NCBI GenBank assembly: GCA_020635715.1
Contig: JACJZG010000016.1
Span: 1-64,000 of the forward strand
Source: Flavobacteriales bacterium
GTDB lineage: Bacteria > Bacteroidota > Bacteroidia > Flavobacteriales_F > PHOS-HE28
Direction of reading: 5' to 3'
Length of the DNA stretch: 64,000 bases
Below, piece by piece: positions 51,296 to 61,600 of the stretch. The translations under genes and the position numbers were made by a program. The first letter of the stretch is position 1. Each line of letters begins with the position of its first letter. A model generated the notes under the pieces. It was given only the letters and a program-made list of their open reading frames with translations, had not been told where the DNA came from and did no database searches.

Positions 51296-54200
51296 TTACC
51301 GGACCACGGGCAGGGAGAAGGTGCGCATGGTCTCGCCGCTGCTCACGCGCACCAGCCAGATGCCGTTGGCCAGCTCGTCCGTGGGCAGGGTGATGCGGGC
51401 CGGGGCATTGCTCACGCGGTGCTCCTGGGCCAGCTGGCCGCCGGTGCTGTACACGCGGATCAGGACCGGTGCCGTGCTGCCGAAGTCGTGGTCGATGACG
51501 ATGCGGTCGCCGCTCACGTAGGCGTTGAGGTCCTTGCCCACCTGGGTGATGATGCCGGTGCTGGTCTGCACCTGGATCTCCACGCTGGCGGTGCCGGTGC
51601 AGGTGCCATCATCCACGAGCAGGGTCACGGTGTAGGTGCCCGGTTCGTCGAAGCTGTGCACGGGCTCCAGCTCGTTGCTCTGGCTGCCGTCGCCGAAGTC
51701 CCAGCTGTTGCTCACGCCCTCCAAGGTGTTCGGGGCGAAGAGGACCTCCTCTCCCACGTTCACGATGAAGCTCTCCACGCCGATGCCGGCATCAGGGCCT
51801 TCGCCGGAACCCACCACGTAGGTCTGCGGCTCGAAGGTGCATCCGTTGGCATCGGTGATGACCACGGAGTAGCTGCCGGCGCCCACCTCGATGTCCTCGG
51901 TGGTGGCCTCATTGCTCCAGAGGTACTGGTAGGGCGCGGTGCCACCCAGCACGGTGAGGTCGATGTGGCCATCGGCGCTCTCGGCGCAGGTGCTGATCTC
52001 GGTGTCGGCCTCGACCTCCAGGCCTGCCGGCTCCTCGATCGTGAACACGGTGCTGATGTCGCCGCAGGCGGGGACACCGGAGATGCTGATGCCGTAGGTG
52101 CCGGCTTCGAGGGCCATGAGGTCGGCGGTGCCCGGCATCACGTTGTTCTGCTCGAGCAGCACGATACCGTCGGCATCGGTCCAGATCACATCCACCGGAC
52201 CGCTGGTGATGAGGGCGCTCGCGGTGCCGTCATCGCGGCCGTTGCAGCTGGCGTCGGTGGCGATCACGTTGACCGGTGCACTGGCACGCAGCAGGAAGCG
52301 CGGCTCGTTCATGTCGTCGCTGGCGAGCACCGTGAAGCCGTAGGTGGCACCCTCGGTGAGCGGGGTGATGATGCCCGTGGCCAGGTCCTCCAGGCGGACG
52401 CAGGAGAGGCCCATGTTGTGCAGGCCGGTGGCCACGATGCTGTACTGTCCGTTGATGGCCACGTCCACCGTCACGGGAATGCTGATGTCCTCGCTGTAGG
52501 GACCGTAGGCGTTGATGGCCATCATCTCACCACCATCGCCCACGGAGGCGATCTGCGGTGCATCGGGGTGTGCGAAGATGAACTTCGGCACATCGCTGGT
52601 GTTGTAGGCCGGCTCGCCGCTGCTGAAGAGCACCACGGTCTCATCGCTGTACTGGTTGATGGCGCTCTCGATGCGCAGGCGCACCATGTTGGCCACCTGG
52701 ACCTCGGAGCCGCCGAAGAAGCCGCCGGTGTTGCCGGCCACCTTGGCGCTCTCGCTCACGGTGGTGCCCACGGCCGGTCCGGTGGCCTTCAGCCAGAAGG
52801 CTTGGCTGCTCTGGATGGTGTTGCTGCCGCCGTTGGTACCGAGGTTGTCACTGATGTCCCAGGTGGCCAGGTTGCCCATGGCCGGGTTGAAATAGGTGAT
52901 GTAGTCGGCCACATCGGCACCGCGGCTGATCTGGTCGAAGGCGATGGGACTGGCGAGCGGGTTGCTCACCATGTTCCAGCCGTCGGTGTTGGGCATACCG
53001 GTGTTGGTGTAGCTCATCGGCAGGGCGATGGGCGTGTTGGCCACGTGCGGGTTGCCGGTCACATCCACGGTGAAGGCGGTGGTGGTGCTGTAGCCCGTGC
53101 CGCACCAGGCCGCGAAGCCCTGACCCGGCGACAGCGCCTGTGCCGTGCTGGTGGCGCCGGTGAGGCCGTCGTTCACGGCCGGGCCGGCGTTGGTCTCGTC
53201 GTACCAGCGGATGCTCGGCCACAGGATGCCGCTACCCACGGGGTTGCTGAAGCCGGGGCTGTGCGAACCGGGGAAGCCGGCGGTGTAGAAGTCGTCCTTC
53301 CAGTCGTTCACGGTGCGGCCGGCCACGGGGCTGCCCATCATGCGCCAGTTGGTGGCACCTGCGGGGATGTAGCGGTTCACGGTGAGGTTGCCGACGTAGC
53401 TGGCACCAGCGCCCACGGGGCCGAGGCGGCCGGTGGTGGTGGCGTTGCTCACCAGGCTGACCGTGCCGGTCGCCGTGAAGGCACCGTCAACGAGGAGCAG
53501 GGTGCCACGGATCGGCGCGTTGGCCAGGCAGTTCAGACCGGCCGGGGCGTCGATCGTGAGGTCGTGGAGGTCAAGGGTGCCGGAGCCATCCAAGGTCGCC
53601 GCAGCGCTTGGTTCCAGGCTCAGTTCACCGGTACCGCCGTTCAAGGTGCCGTCGATGTCCACGCTGGTGCCATGAACGGTGAGGGCATTGGAGCCCAGGC
53701 TCAGGCTGGCGGTGGCCTCGATGCTCAGGTCCTGGACATCCCGTGCGGTGGTGATGCTCACCGCATGACCCGACTGGATCACGACGATGGAACCCGCGTC
53801 CAGCGTGGCCGCCGCACCCGGTCCTGCGATGTTGTGGCTCCAGATCGGATCGGCGAAGGTGCCGTTGCCCTGGCTGTACCAGGGGGCGTTGGTCCCTGCA
53901 CAGACGCAGGATCCGTTCAACTGGTCGTTCACGGTGTTGGCGTTCCCGTCGTCGCAGGCATCACCGATCAGGCCGAACACGCTCGGGCAGTTGTCGGCAT
54001 TGTTGGTCACATAACCTGCGAGTGGTGGGCATCCGGTGGTCGTGGTCGCCGGGTCGCCGAAGCCATCCCCATCCGTATCCGCATAGAGCGTCGATGCCGC
54101 GTCCACGGTGATACCGGTGTTGGTACTGTAGAGCGCGCATCCACCGGAGGCGGCGATCGTGTACGTCACGGTGTAGGTACCCGGCGTGCTGGAACCGAGG

Positions 54201-56089
54201 GTCACCTCGCCGTTGCCCGCATTGATCACAAGCCCGGCAGGCGTGGCTGAATAGGTCCCGCCCGTGCTGCCCGCATGGGTGACACTGGCGATGCCTGCAG
54301 CCGCACAATACGGCGAGCCGGCGTAGGAGATCGTTGCGGAAGGTGCCGGCGTGTAGGTCACGGAGGTGTTCGCCGCCGTGGTGCAACCATTGGGTCCCGT
54401 GACGGTGACGGTATAGACGGTGGATGCCGTTACCGCAACACCCGTCGGGTTCTGGGCGGAGGAGGTGAAACCCGCCGGTGCCGAGGTCCAGGCGAAGGTG
54501 TTCGCCGCCGGGGTGCCCGAAAGCACCACATTGTCAAGGGCCCACCACCAGTCCCAGGAACAATCGTAACGGAATCGAAGGCGTGCGTTCGCCTCACCGA
54601 CGTAGCTCGTCAGGTCGATCGTCGATTGCACGAAGCCGGAAGTGGCCCCTTGCGTGCTGGAGTGCGTTTCCACGGTCGTCCACGAGGAACCCCCGTTGAT
54701 GGATATCTCCACCCGGGCGCGGTCATCCGCGCCTGAGTTGTACCGGTAGTGGTGGTAGTACGAGAGTGACAGGGCCGTGTAGCCCACCGTGCTGAAGACC
54801 GGTGAGACGAGGGTCGTCGCCGTGGTCCCGCCGCCTTGGGCATCCGAGTTGCTCAGAGCGAACTGTGAAGCGTCGTTGCTGCTGAAGGTGACCAGGCCAT
54901 CATAGGCGTTGAACTGGTACCCATCCGCACGTGCGGTCCAGGCCGCGTTCGCGGGCGTTCCACCCGTGGAGGAGTTCGTCGTCGTCCACGGCGAGATGCC
55001 GCTGTTGAAGTCCTGGCTGAGCACGGTGGCAGGCGGTGCGTTGACGGTACTGCTCAGGTCCACCGTATTGGAAGTGGAGCAGACACTGGCGGCACTGCTC
55101 GAGGCGGTGACGCCCGTGGGTGCCGGGTTCACGGTCACCACCACATCAGCGTTCACGCTTCCGCAGCTGTTGGTGGCGGTGATCGTATAGGTTCCTGCCG
55201 CTGCACCGGTCACACTGACCGAGGTACTGGTGTTGTTCGGGGAGAAGGTCCCTGTTCCGGACCACAGGAGCGAGGTCGCACCCGAGACCGTGGCGCCAAG
55301 TGTCAAGGTCGCTCCGGGGCAGATCGGGCTGTTGCTCGTTGTCGCGGAGATCACCGGGGTCGCACAGGGCGTGTAGGTGACCAACACCTGACCATTTGCA
55401 CCGGAGCCGCCGTTGGCCGTGATACAGCAGCCACGTTCCGCACCGCCGCCGCCGCCTCCAGGGGCGGAACCGGCATTACCTGCTGCAACGAATCCGTTCG
55501 CACCATTCCCACCATCCCCACCACCTGCGGGCGCCGTTCCACCGGACTGGCCAGCGCCATTGGCACCGTTCGCAGCGGTCCCTGCGGACGATCCGCCTCC
55601 ACCACCCGTGCTACCAGGAGCGTTGGCACCTGTGCCACCAGAGAATTTCACCGTGCCGATACTGGCAGCGGCCGTACCACCGGTGGCTCCGGTCGAGCTG
55701 TTGTTCGCACACGAGTTGCCACCCTTGGCGAGGACCGTGGCCGCAGAACCGAACCAGGAATCACCTCCGGCTGAAGTCGAGGTCGATCCAGCGCCGACGG
55801 TGACCGTATGGTTGGAACCGGGCGTGACGGTCAACACGCTGCGCGAATATGCACCACCACCACCGCCACCACCACGGGCTGCGGATGTTAGGGTACCACC
55901 CCGGCCGCCTCCGCCCCAGCATTCGACGGTGACCTGCGTCACGCCTGCGGGTACGGTGAATGTGCCACTGGATGTGAATGTCTGAGTGACCTGCGGGAAC
56001 ATATCGCCTGCCCCAAGGAGCAGTGCGATCATGAACCCGGCGCGGAGCAATACGCGCAAGGATGTAGGAGAGATCATGGTGGTCATCAT
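51296..56089 (-). CDS. Giant glycine-rich surface protein with type IX sorting domain
   Basis: 1,597 residues from the ATG at 56089 (alternatives at 56086 and 56077). A signal peptide (LRVLLRAGFMIALLLGAG) is followed by a Gly-rich beta module (GTFTVPAGVTQVTVECWGGG, about 30-230), Ig-like domains, one of which is interrupted by an anchor-J-like domain (L-S-Q-D-F-N-S-G-I-S-P-W ... A-L-D-N-V-V-L-S-G), a Y-A-D-T-D-G-D-G-F-G-D calcium loop, and the same long C-terminal block as its neighbour. It ends with a PKD domain and a Por sorting domain (IRVYSTGGQLAQEHRV). The upstream frame to 56224 precedes the signal peptide. Surface adhesin or matrix protein is the likely role. Confidence 0.88.
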   Translation of the reverse strand: MMTTMISPTSLRVLLRAGFMIALLLGAGDMFPQVTQTFTSSGTFTVPAGVTQVTVECWGGGGRGGTLTSAARGGGGGGGAYSRSVLTVTPGSNHTVTVGAGSTSTSAGGDSWFGSAATVLAKGGNSCANNSSTGATGGTAAASIGTVKFSGGTGANAPGSTGGGGGSSAGTAANGANGAGQSGGTAPAGGGDGGNGANGFVAAGNAGSAPGGGGGGAERGCCITANGGSGANGQVLVTYTPCATPVISATTSNSPICPGATLTLGATVSGATSLLWSGTGTFSPNNTSTSVSVTGAAAGTYTITATNSCGSVNADVVVTVNPAPTGVTASSSAASVCSTSNTVDLSSTVNAPPATVLSQDFNSGISPWTTTNSSTGGTPANAAWTARADGYQFNAYDGLVTFSSNDASQFALSNSDAQGGGTTATTLVSPVFSTVGYTALSLSYYHHYRYNSGADDRARVEISINGGSSWTTVETHSSTQGATSGFVQSTIDLTSYVGEANARLRFRYDCSWDWWWALDNVVLSGTPAANTFAWTSAPAGFTSSAQNPTGVAVTASTVYTVTVTGPNGCTTAANTSVTYTPAPSATISYAGSPYCAAAGIASVTHAGSTGGTYSATPAGLVINAGNGEVTLGSSTPGTYTVTYTIAASGGCALYSTNTGITVDAASTLYADTDGDGFGDPATTTTGCPPLAGYVTNNADNCPSVFGLIGDACDDGNANTVNDQLNGSCVCAGTNAPWYSQGNGTFADPIWSHNIAGPGAAATLDAGSIVVIQSGHAVSITTARDVQDLSIEATASLSLGSNALTVHGTSVDIDGTLNGGTGELSLEPSAAATLDGSGTLDLHDLTIDAPAGLNCLANAPIRGTLLLVDGAFTATGTVSLVSNATTTGRLGPVGAGASYVGNLTVNRYIPAGATNWRMMGSPVAGRTVNDWKDDFYTAGFPGSHSPGFSNPVGSGILWPSIRWYDETNAGPAVNDGLTGATSTAQALSPGQGFAAWCGTGYSTTTAFTVDVTGNPHVANTPIALPMSYTNTGMPNTDGWNMVSNPLASPIAFDQISRGADVADYITYFNPAMGNLATWDISDNLGTNGGSNTIQSSQAFWLKATGPAVGTTVSESAKVAGNTGGFFGGSEVQVANMVRLRIESAINQYSDETVVLFSSGEPAYNTSDVPKFIFAHPDAPQIASVGDGGEMMAINAYGPYSEDISIPVTVDVAINGQYSIVATGLHNMGLSCVRLEDLATGIITPLTEGATYGFTVLASDDMNEPRFLLRASAPVNVIATDASCNGRDDGTASALITSGPVDVIWTDADGIVLLEQNNVMPGTADLMALEAGTYGISISGVPACGDISTVFTIEEPAGLEVEADTEISTCAESADGHIDLTVLGGTAPYQYLWSNEATTEDIEVGAGSYSVVITDANGCTFEPQTYVVGSGEGPDAGIGVESFIVNVGEEVLFAPNTLEGVSNSWDFGDGSQSNELEPVHSFDEPGTYTVTLLVDDGTCTGTASVEIQVQTSTGIITQVGKDLNAYVSGDRIVIDHDFGSTAPVLIRVYSTGGQLAQEHRVSNAPARITLPTDELANGIWLVRVSSGETMRTFSLPVVR

Positions 56090-56379
56090 GGGTCCGGCTT
56101 CGTGGGCCGCATTTTTCAGTGCGCCCTTTAACGCAAGGGCCGGGAAGAAGGTTTCGATGAACGCCACCCCATCTGCCATGAACACGGACTTCTTCTCGAC
56201 GAGGAACTGTCCGGACCAGACCAATGATCAATTCTTTGATCTAATCATTGCGCCATATGTTACTATTATTCAATATCTTATAAAACCTATTTGCTTCCAC
56301 GGACTCTTGTGGGCCTGGGAACGGTCCCAGCACGATCAACGGGGATGGGTCGGGCCAGGCCTGATCGGGAGAACGAAAA

Positions 56380-56404
56380 GGGCCGCTTCCGGTGGAAGCG
56401 GCCC
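56380..56404 (-). terminator. Terminator downstream of tRNA-Arg
   Basis: GGGCCGCTTCC (56380-56390) and GGAAGCGGCCC (56394-56404) with a GGT loop; on the minus strand it is followed by TTTTCGTTC. It starts 11 nt beyond the tRNA 3' end. Confidence 0.85.
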
Positions 56405-56414
56405 TGGTTCTCAG

Positions 56415-56488
56415 CGGACCCGTAGGGATTCGAACCCCAAACCTTCTGATCCGTAGTCAGATGCTCTATCCAATTGAGCTACGGGTCC
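56415..56488 (-). tRNA. tRNA-Arg (ACG)
   Basis: 74 nt. The acceptor GGACCCG pairs with CGGGTCC, discriminator G, T-loop GGTTCGAATCC. The anticodon loop CTACGGA gives ACG, which after inosine modification reads CGU/CGC/CGA. CCA is not encoded in the DNA. Confidence 0.95.
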
Positions 56489-56503
56489 TCGCGAAAACGG
56501 CTG

Positions 56504-56511
56504 CGAAGATA
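56504..56511 (-). promoter_or_regulatory. -7 element (TATCTTCG) of tRNA-Arg
   Basis: TAnnTTYG octamer 15 nt before the tRNA 5' end. Confidence 0.6.
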
Positions 56512-56576
56512 GCCAAAGATCCTTTCCACGTATGGGTCGGAGCAGATGACCTGATCGGCGTAGGACGGTCCTCCGA

Positions 56577-57323
56577 TCAGATCCAGCCGTTGAGCCGGTA
56601 GTAGGCGATGGCGATGTACTCGCGGATGCAGGTGACCTCCAGCTTCAGGTAGTTCCAGAAGGTGTAGCGCAGGCCGGTGCTCTCCGAAACGTCCGGTGCC
56701 CAGGCCTTCCCCCCGATGGCTTTGTGGCGGTAGGCGAAGTCGTGGTCCATGGCATGTTCCCAGGCGGCTTCGCCACAGGCCCCCTTCACCCCTGCCCGCC
56801 GGAAGGTGCGCACGCTGCGGTACATGTTCTCCGGGGCGGTGATCAGGGCGACCTTTCGCCACTGCGGCTGCTGCAGCCGGGCCATGATCAAGGCCTGCTC
56901 CCGCGTGTTCTCACCGTAGGGGACCGGGATGATGCGCCGGGACGGGACGCCACGCAGCACCAGTTCATCCACCATCTGCCGCATGGTCGCGGCGGTATCG
57001 GGCTGGACGATGTGGATCAAGGCTTGAGGTGCCTCGTGCGCGAGCGTGGCTGCGCGGTGCAAACGCAGGAGCTCCGGTCCGGACGGCATGCCGCTCCCCC
57101 CGAGGACCACGATGGCATCCGGGGTGCCGGTGCACTCCCCCGCCCCCCTGCCCAACCAGCGATGCAGGTCGTAGGGGATCCGGGTGCAGGCGCCGACCAG
57201 GAGCAGGATCGCCACCACCCCAATGGCCCGGACCAGCCATCGCATCCACCGTGCGGACCATCCCACGATGGGTCGCACGAGCATACGCGCGGTGGCGAGC
57301 AGTTCTTCGAACAAGCGGGCCAT
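56577..57323 (-). CDS. YdcF/SanA-like DUF218 protein
   Basis: 248 residues. A membrane helix at about 29-46 anchors a DUF218 domain with D-A-I-V-V-L-G-G-S-G, the R-I-I-P-V-P-Y-G-E-N-T-R-E-Q-A segment and V-A-L-I-T-A-P-E-N-M-Y-R-S-V-R-T-F-R-R-A. This is the pattern of ElyC/SanA/YdcF proteins, thought to affect envelope integrity or peptidoglycan precursor handling. A promoter octamer ends 7 nt before the ATG. Confidence 0.85.
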   Translation of the reverse strand: MARLFEELLATARMLVRPIVGWSARWMRWLVRAIGVVAILLLVGACTRIPYDLHRWLGRGAGECTGTPDAIVVLGGSGMPSGPELLRLHRAATLAHEAPQALIHIVQPDTAATMRQMVDELVLRGVPSRRIIPVPYGENTREQALIMARLQQPQWRKVALITAPENMYRSVRTFRRAGVKGACGEAAWEHAMDHDFAYRHKAIGGKAWAPDVSESTGLRYTFWNYLKLEVTCIREYIAIAYYRLNGWI

Positions 57324-57330
57324 GGGTGCC

Positions 57331-57338
57331 CGAACCTA
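57331..57338 (-). promoter_or_regulatory. -7 element (TAGGTTCG) of the YdcF-like gene
   Basis: TAnnTTYG octamer 7 nt before the start at 57323. Confidence 0.55.
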
Positions 57339-57343
57339 CGACG

Positions 57344-58141
57344 CTAGGGCTTGTAATACTTGAGCGCCTCGGGCATGTAGGCGTTCAGGTCCTGGATCCG
57401 GCGCTCGTCGCTCGGGTGGGTGCTGAGCAGCTCGGGCGGTGCCTGGCCATTCGAGCTTGCGCTCATCCGTTCCCAGAAGGCCGGTGCGGTGCGGGGGTCG
57501 AAGCCCGCCATGGCCATGAAGATGAGGCCCATCTTGTCGGCTTCGGACTCGTGGGAGCGGCTGTAGGCGAGCATGCCCAACTGAGATCCGATGCCGACGC
57601 TCTGCAGGAGGATGTTGCGGGCCAGCCCCGGGTTCTCACTGGTGAGGATGTCGAGCGTCATGCCCGCGCCCTGTGCCAGGATGCCCTGGCTCATCCGCTC
57701 GTTGCCATGCCGGGCGACGGCGTGCGCCACCTCGTGCCCCATGACCACGGCCAGGCCGTTCTCATCCTGGGTGAGCGGCAGGATGCCCGTATAGAAGAGG
57801 ACCTTCCCGCCCGGCATGCACCAGGCGTTCACGGTCTCGTCGTCCGCCACGTTGAATTCCCAGTTGAACTCCTGCACGCGGTCCTGCATCCCGTTCTCGT
57901 TGAGGAAGCGCTCCACCGCCTGGGCGATGCGCTGACCGCAGGCACGTACCTGCTGGGTGCGCGGGTCGCTGTCTGGAAGGATGGTGCTGCTCTGCAGCGT
58001 CTCGCGGTACTGCTCGTTCACCATCGAGGCGATCTGCCCCGTGCTGATGACGTTGAATTGGCGACGACCCGTGACCGGGACCTTCGAACACGCCTGGAGG
58101 ATGATCACCGCCAGGATCAGGACAAGTCGGGAAGAACGCAT
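57344..58141 (-). CDS. M48 family metallopeptidase, lipoprotein
   Basis: 265 residues. The N-terminus ends in a lipobox (ILQAC, Cys18), so the enzyme is probably lipid-anchored in the envelope. The M48 zinc motif is H-E-V-A-H-A-V-A-R-H-G, with the third ligand expected in S-H-E-S-E-A-D-K-M-G. Similar to BepA/YggG-like proteins of envelope quality control. It starts 4 bp after clpS and is probably in one transcript with it. Confidence 0.9.
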   Translation of the reverse strand: MRSSRLVLILAVIILQACSKVPVTGRRQFNVISTGQIASMVNEQYRETLQSSTILPDSDPRTQQVRACGQRIAQAVERFLNENGMQDRVQEFNWEFNVADDETVNAWCMPGGKVLFYTGILPLTQDENGLAVVMGHEVAHAVARHGNERMSQGILAQGAGMTLDILTSENPGLARNILLQSVGIGSQLGMLAYSRSHESEADKMGLIFMAMAGFDPRTAPAFWERMSASSNGQAPPELLSTHPSDERRIQDLNAYMPEALKYYKP

Positions 58142-58145
58142 GTAT

Positions 58146-58433
58146 CTATTGGATCACGGCCGAGAGGCCTCGTTGTTGCAAGGCATGGCAACGGGCCTCG
58201 AGCTGGTCGAAGGTGCCCCGCTTCACGCTGCACTTGCCGTTGTGGTGAACGATCCACGCGCATTGCTCGGCCTGGATCGGATCATGGTCGCAGATCTCCA
58301 CCAGGCTGTCGATGACGTGGTCGAAGGTGTTCACGTCGTCGTTGTGCAGGACGATCTCCCGGAAACTTCCGGTCTCGCAGAGGACCTCCTCCAAAAGAAG
58401 CTCCTCCGGTGAGTGGGCGGCACGCAGGGACAT
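58146..58433 (-). CDS. clpS: ATP-dependent Clp protease adaptor ClpS
   Basis: 95 residues. The ClpS core is intact: V-L-H-N-D-D-V-N-T-F-D-H-V near residue 28 (the N-end-rule binding loop), A-x-x-I-V-H-H-N-G, and the V-K-R-G-T segment. ClpS delivers N-degron substrates to ClpAP/ClpCP; no Clp ATPase is in this window. A promoter octamer ends 4 nt before the ATG. Confidence 0.95.
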   Translation of the reverse strand: MSLRAAHSPEELLLEEVLCETGSFREIVLHNDDVNTFDHVIDSLVEICDHDPIQAEQCAWIVHHNGKCSVKRGTFDQLEARCHALQQRGLSAVIQ

Positions 58434-58437
58434 GGTG

Positions 58438-58445
58438 CGAAATTA
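58438..58445 (-). promoter_or_regulatory. -7 element (TAATTTCG) of clpS
   Basis: TAnnTTYG octamer 4 nt before the clpS start; the transcript is probably leaderless. Confidence 0.6.
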
Positions 58446-58570
58446 CGGCACGGGAGCCCGGCCGACCACGGGGGAACACCGATCCAACTTGGAACCACAT
58501 TGCTTCACTTCGTTCGCACTGACCTAGGGCACAGATGGACGCAGTTGACATCGATGCTTGTGAGAATAGA

Positions 58571-58600
58571 ACCACGGATGAACACGGATGAACACGGATC
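58571..58600. repeat. Three 10-bp tandem units of CACGGATGAA type
   Basis: A(A/C)CACGGATG recurs at 58571, 58581 and 58591 (the last ends in C). It sits in the 257-bp gap between clpS and the giant gene, which holds no gene. It is similar in design to the GCAGATGAC repeats at 25001. Confidence 0.7.
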
Positions 58601-58690
58601 GTGTCACGGACGGGGTCCGAACAACCGTACCACTCTTCGACAGCCTTGATCGAGGATCGGGATGCGAATGGAGAACGATCCCGCCTGGGA

Positions 58691-61600
58691 TCAGGGCCTG
58701 GCGAGGATGGCCGGACCGAAGCGTTCCAACAAGGCGGCGGCCTCCTGCATGGGGATGCGCTTGCCGTTGAGGTAGGCGGTGATGAAGGCATCCTTCACGC
58801 CTGCACCCACGGCTTCATCCTTGCGCACACGCGCCTGTTCGGTGTCCGTGTACCGACCGGTGGTGTAGCGGATCTTGGCGGTCTCTGTGCGTTCGCTGTT
58901 GAGCGGTGCGATGTTGAAGAGCTTGTCCAGCGGAACGGGCTTGCTATACACACCCACCTGCACGGTGTAGAAGAGTCCTTTGATGGTCTCCACCTGCGTG
59001 GCCGGCGCTGCGCCTGGGACATTGTAATAGCTGGCCGCATCGGCTGTGGGTGCGAAGCCATCGACGATGGCCTCCGCCGTGGCCGGGTATTTCGTCAGCA
59101 CATCCTCGGTGCGCTGGGTCTGTGCCTGGGTGGGGGTGGCGGCCAGTTCCACCGGACGTTGGATCACGGCGGGGTTCGGCTGCGTGGTGCCCGGCTCGGT
59201 GCGCACCGGCTCAAGGACGGTATTGCCATTGTCGCGGCGTACGGCGGGGTCCGTGTTGGATCCACCCATGTTCGCTCCGGCCGTGTTGGCAGCCACCTGT
59301 TGACCGGTCGTGGCGGGCGCGCTGGTCGTGGTGCCCGCCGAGGCCAGCGCGGCCTGTTCCGCAGCGCGGGCCTCACGCATGGCCTCACCCAGCGGGATGC
59401 GTACGCCATCGCGGTAGGCCACCACGAAGGCATCGCGGTAGCCGCGGTCGCGCACACGGTCCTTGGCTCGAGCGGCCTGTTGGAAGCCGGTGAAGAGACC
59501 AGCGGTGTAGCGAATGAAGCCGTTCGAGGTGTGCTCACCCATCACCGGCGTCATATCGTTGAAGACCGACTCGGAGATCGGCGAGCGGAAGGCCCCGATC
59601 TGCACCTTGAAGACGATGCCACCGGGCATGGCCGCATCCATCGCGATGGCGGCGGGCTGCCGCTCGGGGACGGGCTTGAACTCGAACATGTCGTTCTCGA
59701 GGACCGTCGGGAAGACCATGACAGGCACCTGATCGGCCGGTATCGCAGCGATGGGTCGAGCGACGGCCGGACGAGTGGCCGAGGCATCGGTACCGAAGGG
59801 TGCGGCGATCTGGCGCGACCCGGGTGCGGGGTTGCTGACCGGTGGGGCGGTGCGGGTGTTCGCGGACGAGGTCTCCACTTGGCGCTCGGCCGCGACAGGG
59901 ACCGCATTGCCCAGTTGAGCGAGCTGCGGCTCGGTGCGACGCGTCCGCATCTCCATGGCCATCCACTCGGTGGAACGGTCCGCGGGCATGCCCTGCATGA
60001 GCACACCGGCCTGGCTCTCGTTGATGTTCGCGGCACCGCGCAGGCGTGCGGCCACATTGCTCAATGAATCGGCCCGCAGCGAAAGGAACTCGGCACGATC
60101 ATACAGGACGGTGCGCTTGGCCACAGCCTCGTCCCCGGTGATCAGCCCGTTGCGCTCCTCGGCCTCCACGGTCGCCACTTCCTTCCGCAATGCTTCGCCC
60201 AACTGACGGTTGACACGTGCGGCGGCATCGGCCTCCGACGCGGCGTCCAGTTGTTCGAGTGCTCGCGCCTTCATCTGGAAGTAGCGGCTCATGTCCTCGT
60301 TGTCGAGCACCATGGTCTGTTCCTCGCCGGTGAGGTAGTAGTACTTGACCAGGCGGTCACGCAGCACCTTCGCCTGTTCAGCATCGCGTTGCTGCAGTTC
60401 GAGGCCACGCGCTTCCTCGGCCCGCGCCAGGCTGAGCTCGTGCAGGGAATCCGCTTCCAGACGCGTGCGCACGGCCAGCTGTTCGAGGCGTTCGCGGTCG
60501 CGCTTCTTCGCGGTGGCGGCGCTGTCCTCCATGCTCGTGGCACGATCGGTGAGCGACAGGGAACGTTGCTCGAGGTCGGCGCTTTCGCGGGTGGCCTGGT
60601 CCTTCTTGATCGACAGCAGATCGGGGTCGAAGGCGGGATCAAGCGCTTCGGTGCGCAGCATCACCGTTTCGGCCTGGAGGTAATTCTCGTACAGCTGAAC
60701 GGGGTTGCGCGCCGAGCGCGGCAGGGTGTTCTCGGTGCGGTCGGCGAGCGCCTCCGCGGCCTTGCGTGCGTTGCCCACGGCGGCAGGATCCGTTGCGCCG
60801 GCGGCGTTCACCGGCCCGGTCGTGGCCTGATCCGCGCCTCCCTGCTCCCGTGCGGGGTCACGGGCCAAGGCCGCCTCCTGGGCAGCCACGAGCGGTGCTT
60901 CCTCCACTGGAGATGCATCGGTCAAGCCACCCTCCTGTCCGGTCCGTGCGCGGTCCGCTGCAATGGTGGCTTCGCTGTCCGTGTCAGCGCCGTTGGAACG
61001 GACCGTGGTGGTGCTGCCCGTGCTCTTCGGCCCGACGCTGCCCGTGCCACTGGTGCCCGCTTTCGGCGTGCGAGCATCGGCGAAGGCTGGTCCTTCTTCG
61101 ATCCCCAGCACGCGCCGTGCGATCTCTTCGTAGGCCAGTGTTTCGCCGCGCTGGTGACGACCGCCCAGCAGGTAGGTCTTCACCGTGATCGAGCGGTCGA
61201 GCTGTTCGAGGGCCTCGAGCTCCATGCCGTAGGCGGACCGCAGCAGGCTGTCGCGCACCATGATATCCTCGGTGCGATCGGCCTTCTTGCGGATGGAGGA
61301 TGCTTCATCGAAGCGCGACTTCGCCATGCTGCGCATGTCCTCGGACATCACCAGCACGGCCTCATCCGGCGGCAGGCCCAACTTGTTCACCTGGCCATCG
61401 ATGCGTTTGAGGCTGTCGCTGCTGTTTCGCCATTCCTCCTTGGTGAGGAAGGCCGAACGTTGGCCCAGATCGGAGCGGATGATCATCCGTTCGTCGATGA
61501 GCTTGTCCGCCTCGCGGCGCTTGCGATCGAACTCCTTGCGGGGCAGGCCCACCATGGCCTGTTCCAACGAATCGATGCGTTGATCGAGCTCCACCATGCG

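Noticed and set aside
51419..54250. A 943-residue open frame on the plus strand opposite the glycine-rich protein gene
   Set aside because: Same antisense artefact: composition is Gly/Val/His-rich and the opposite strand carries clear domains and a terminator.
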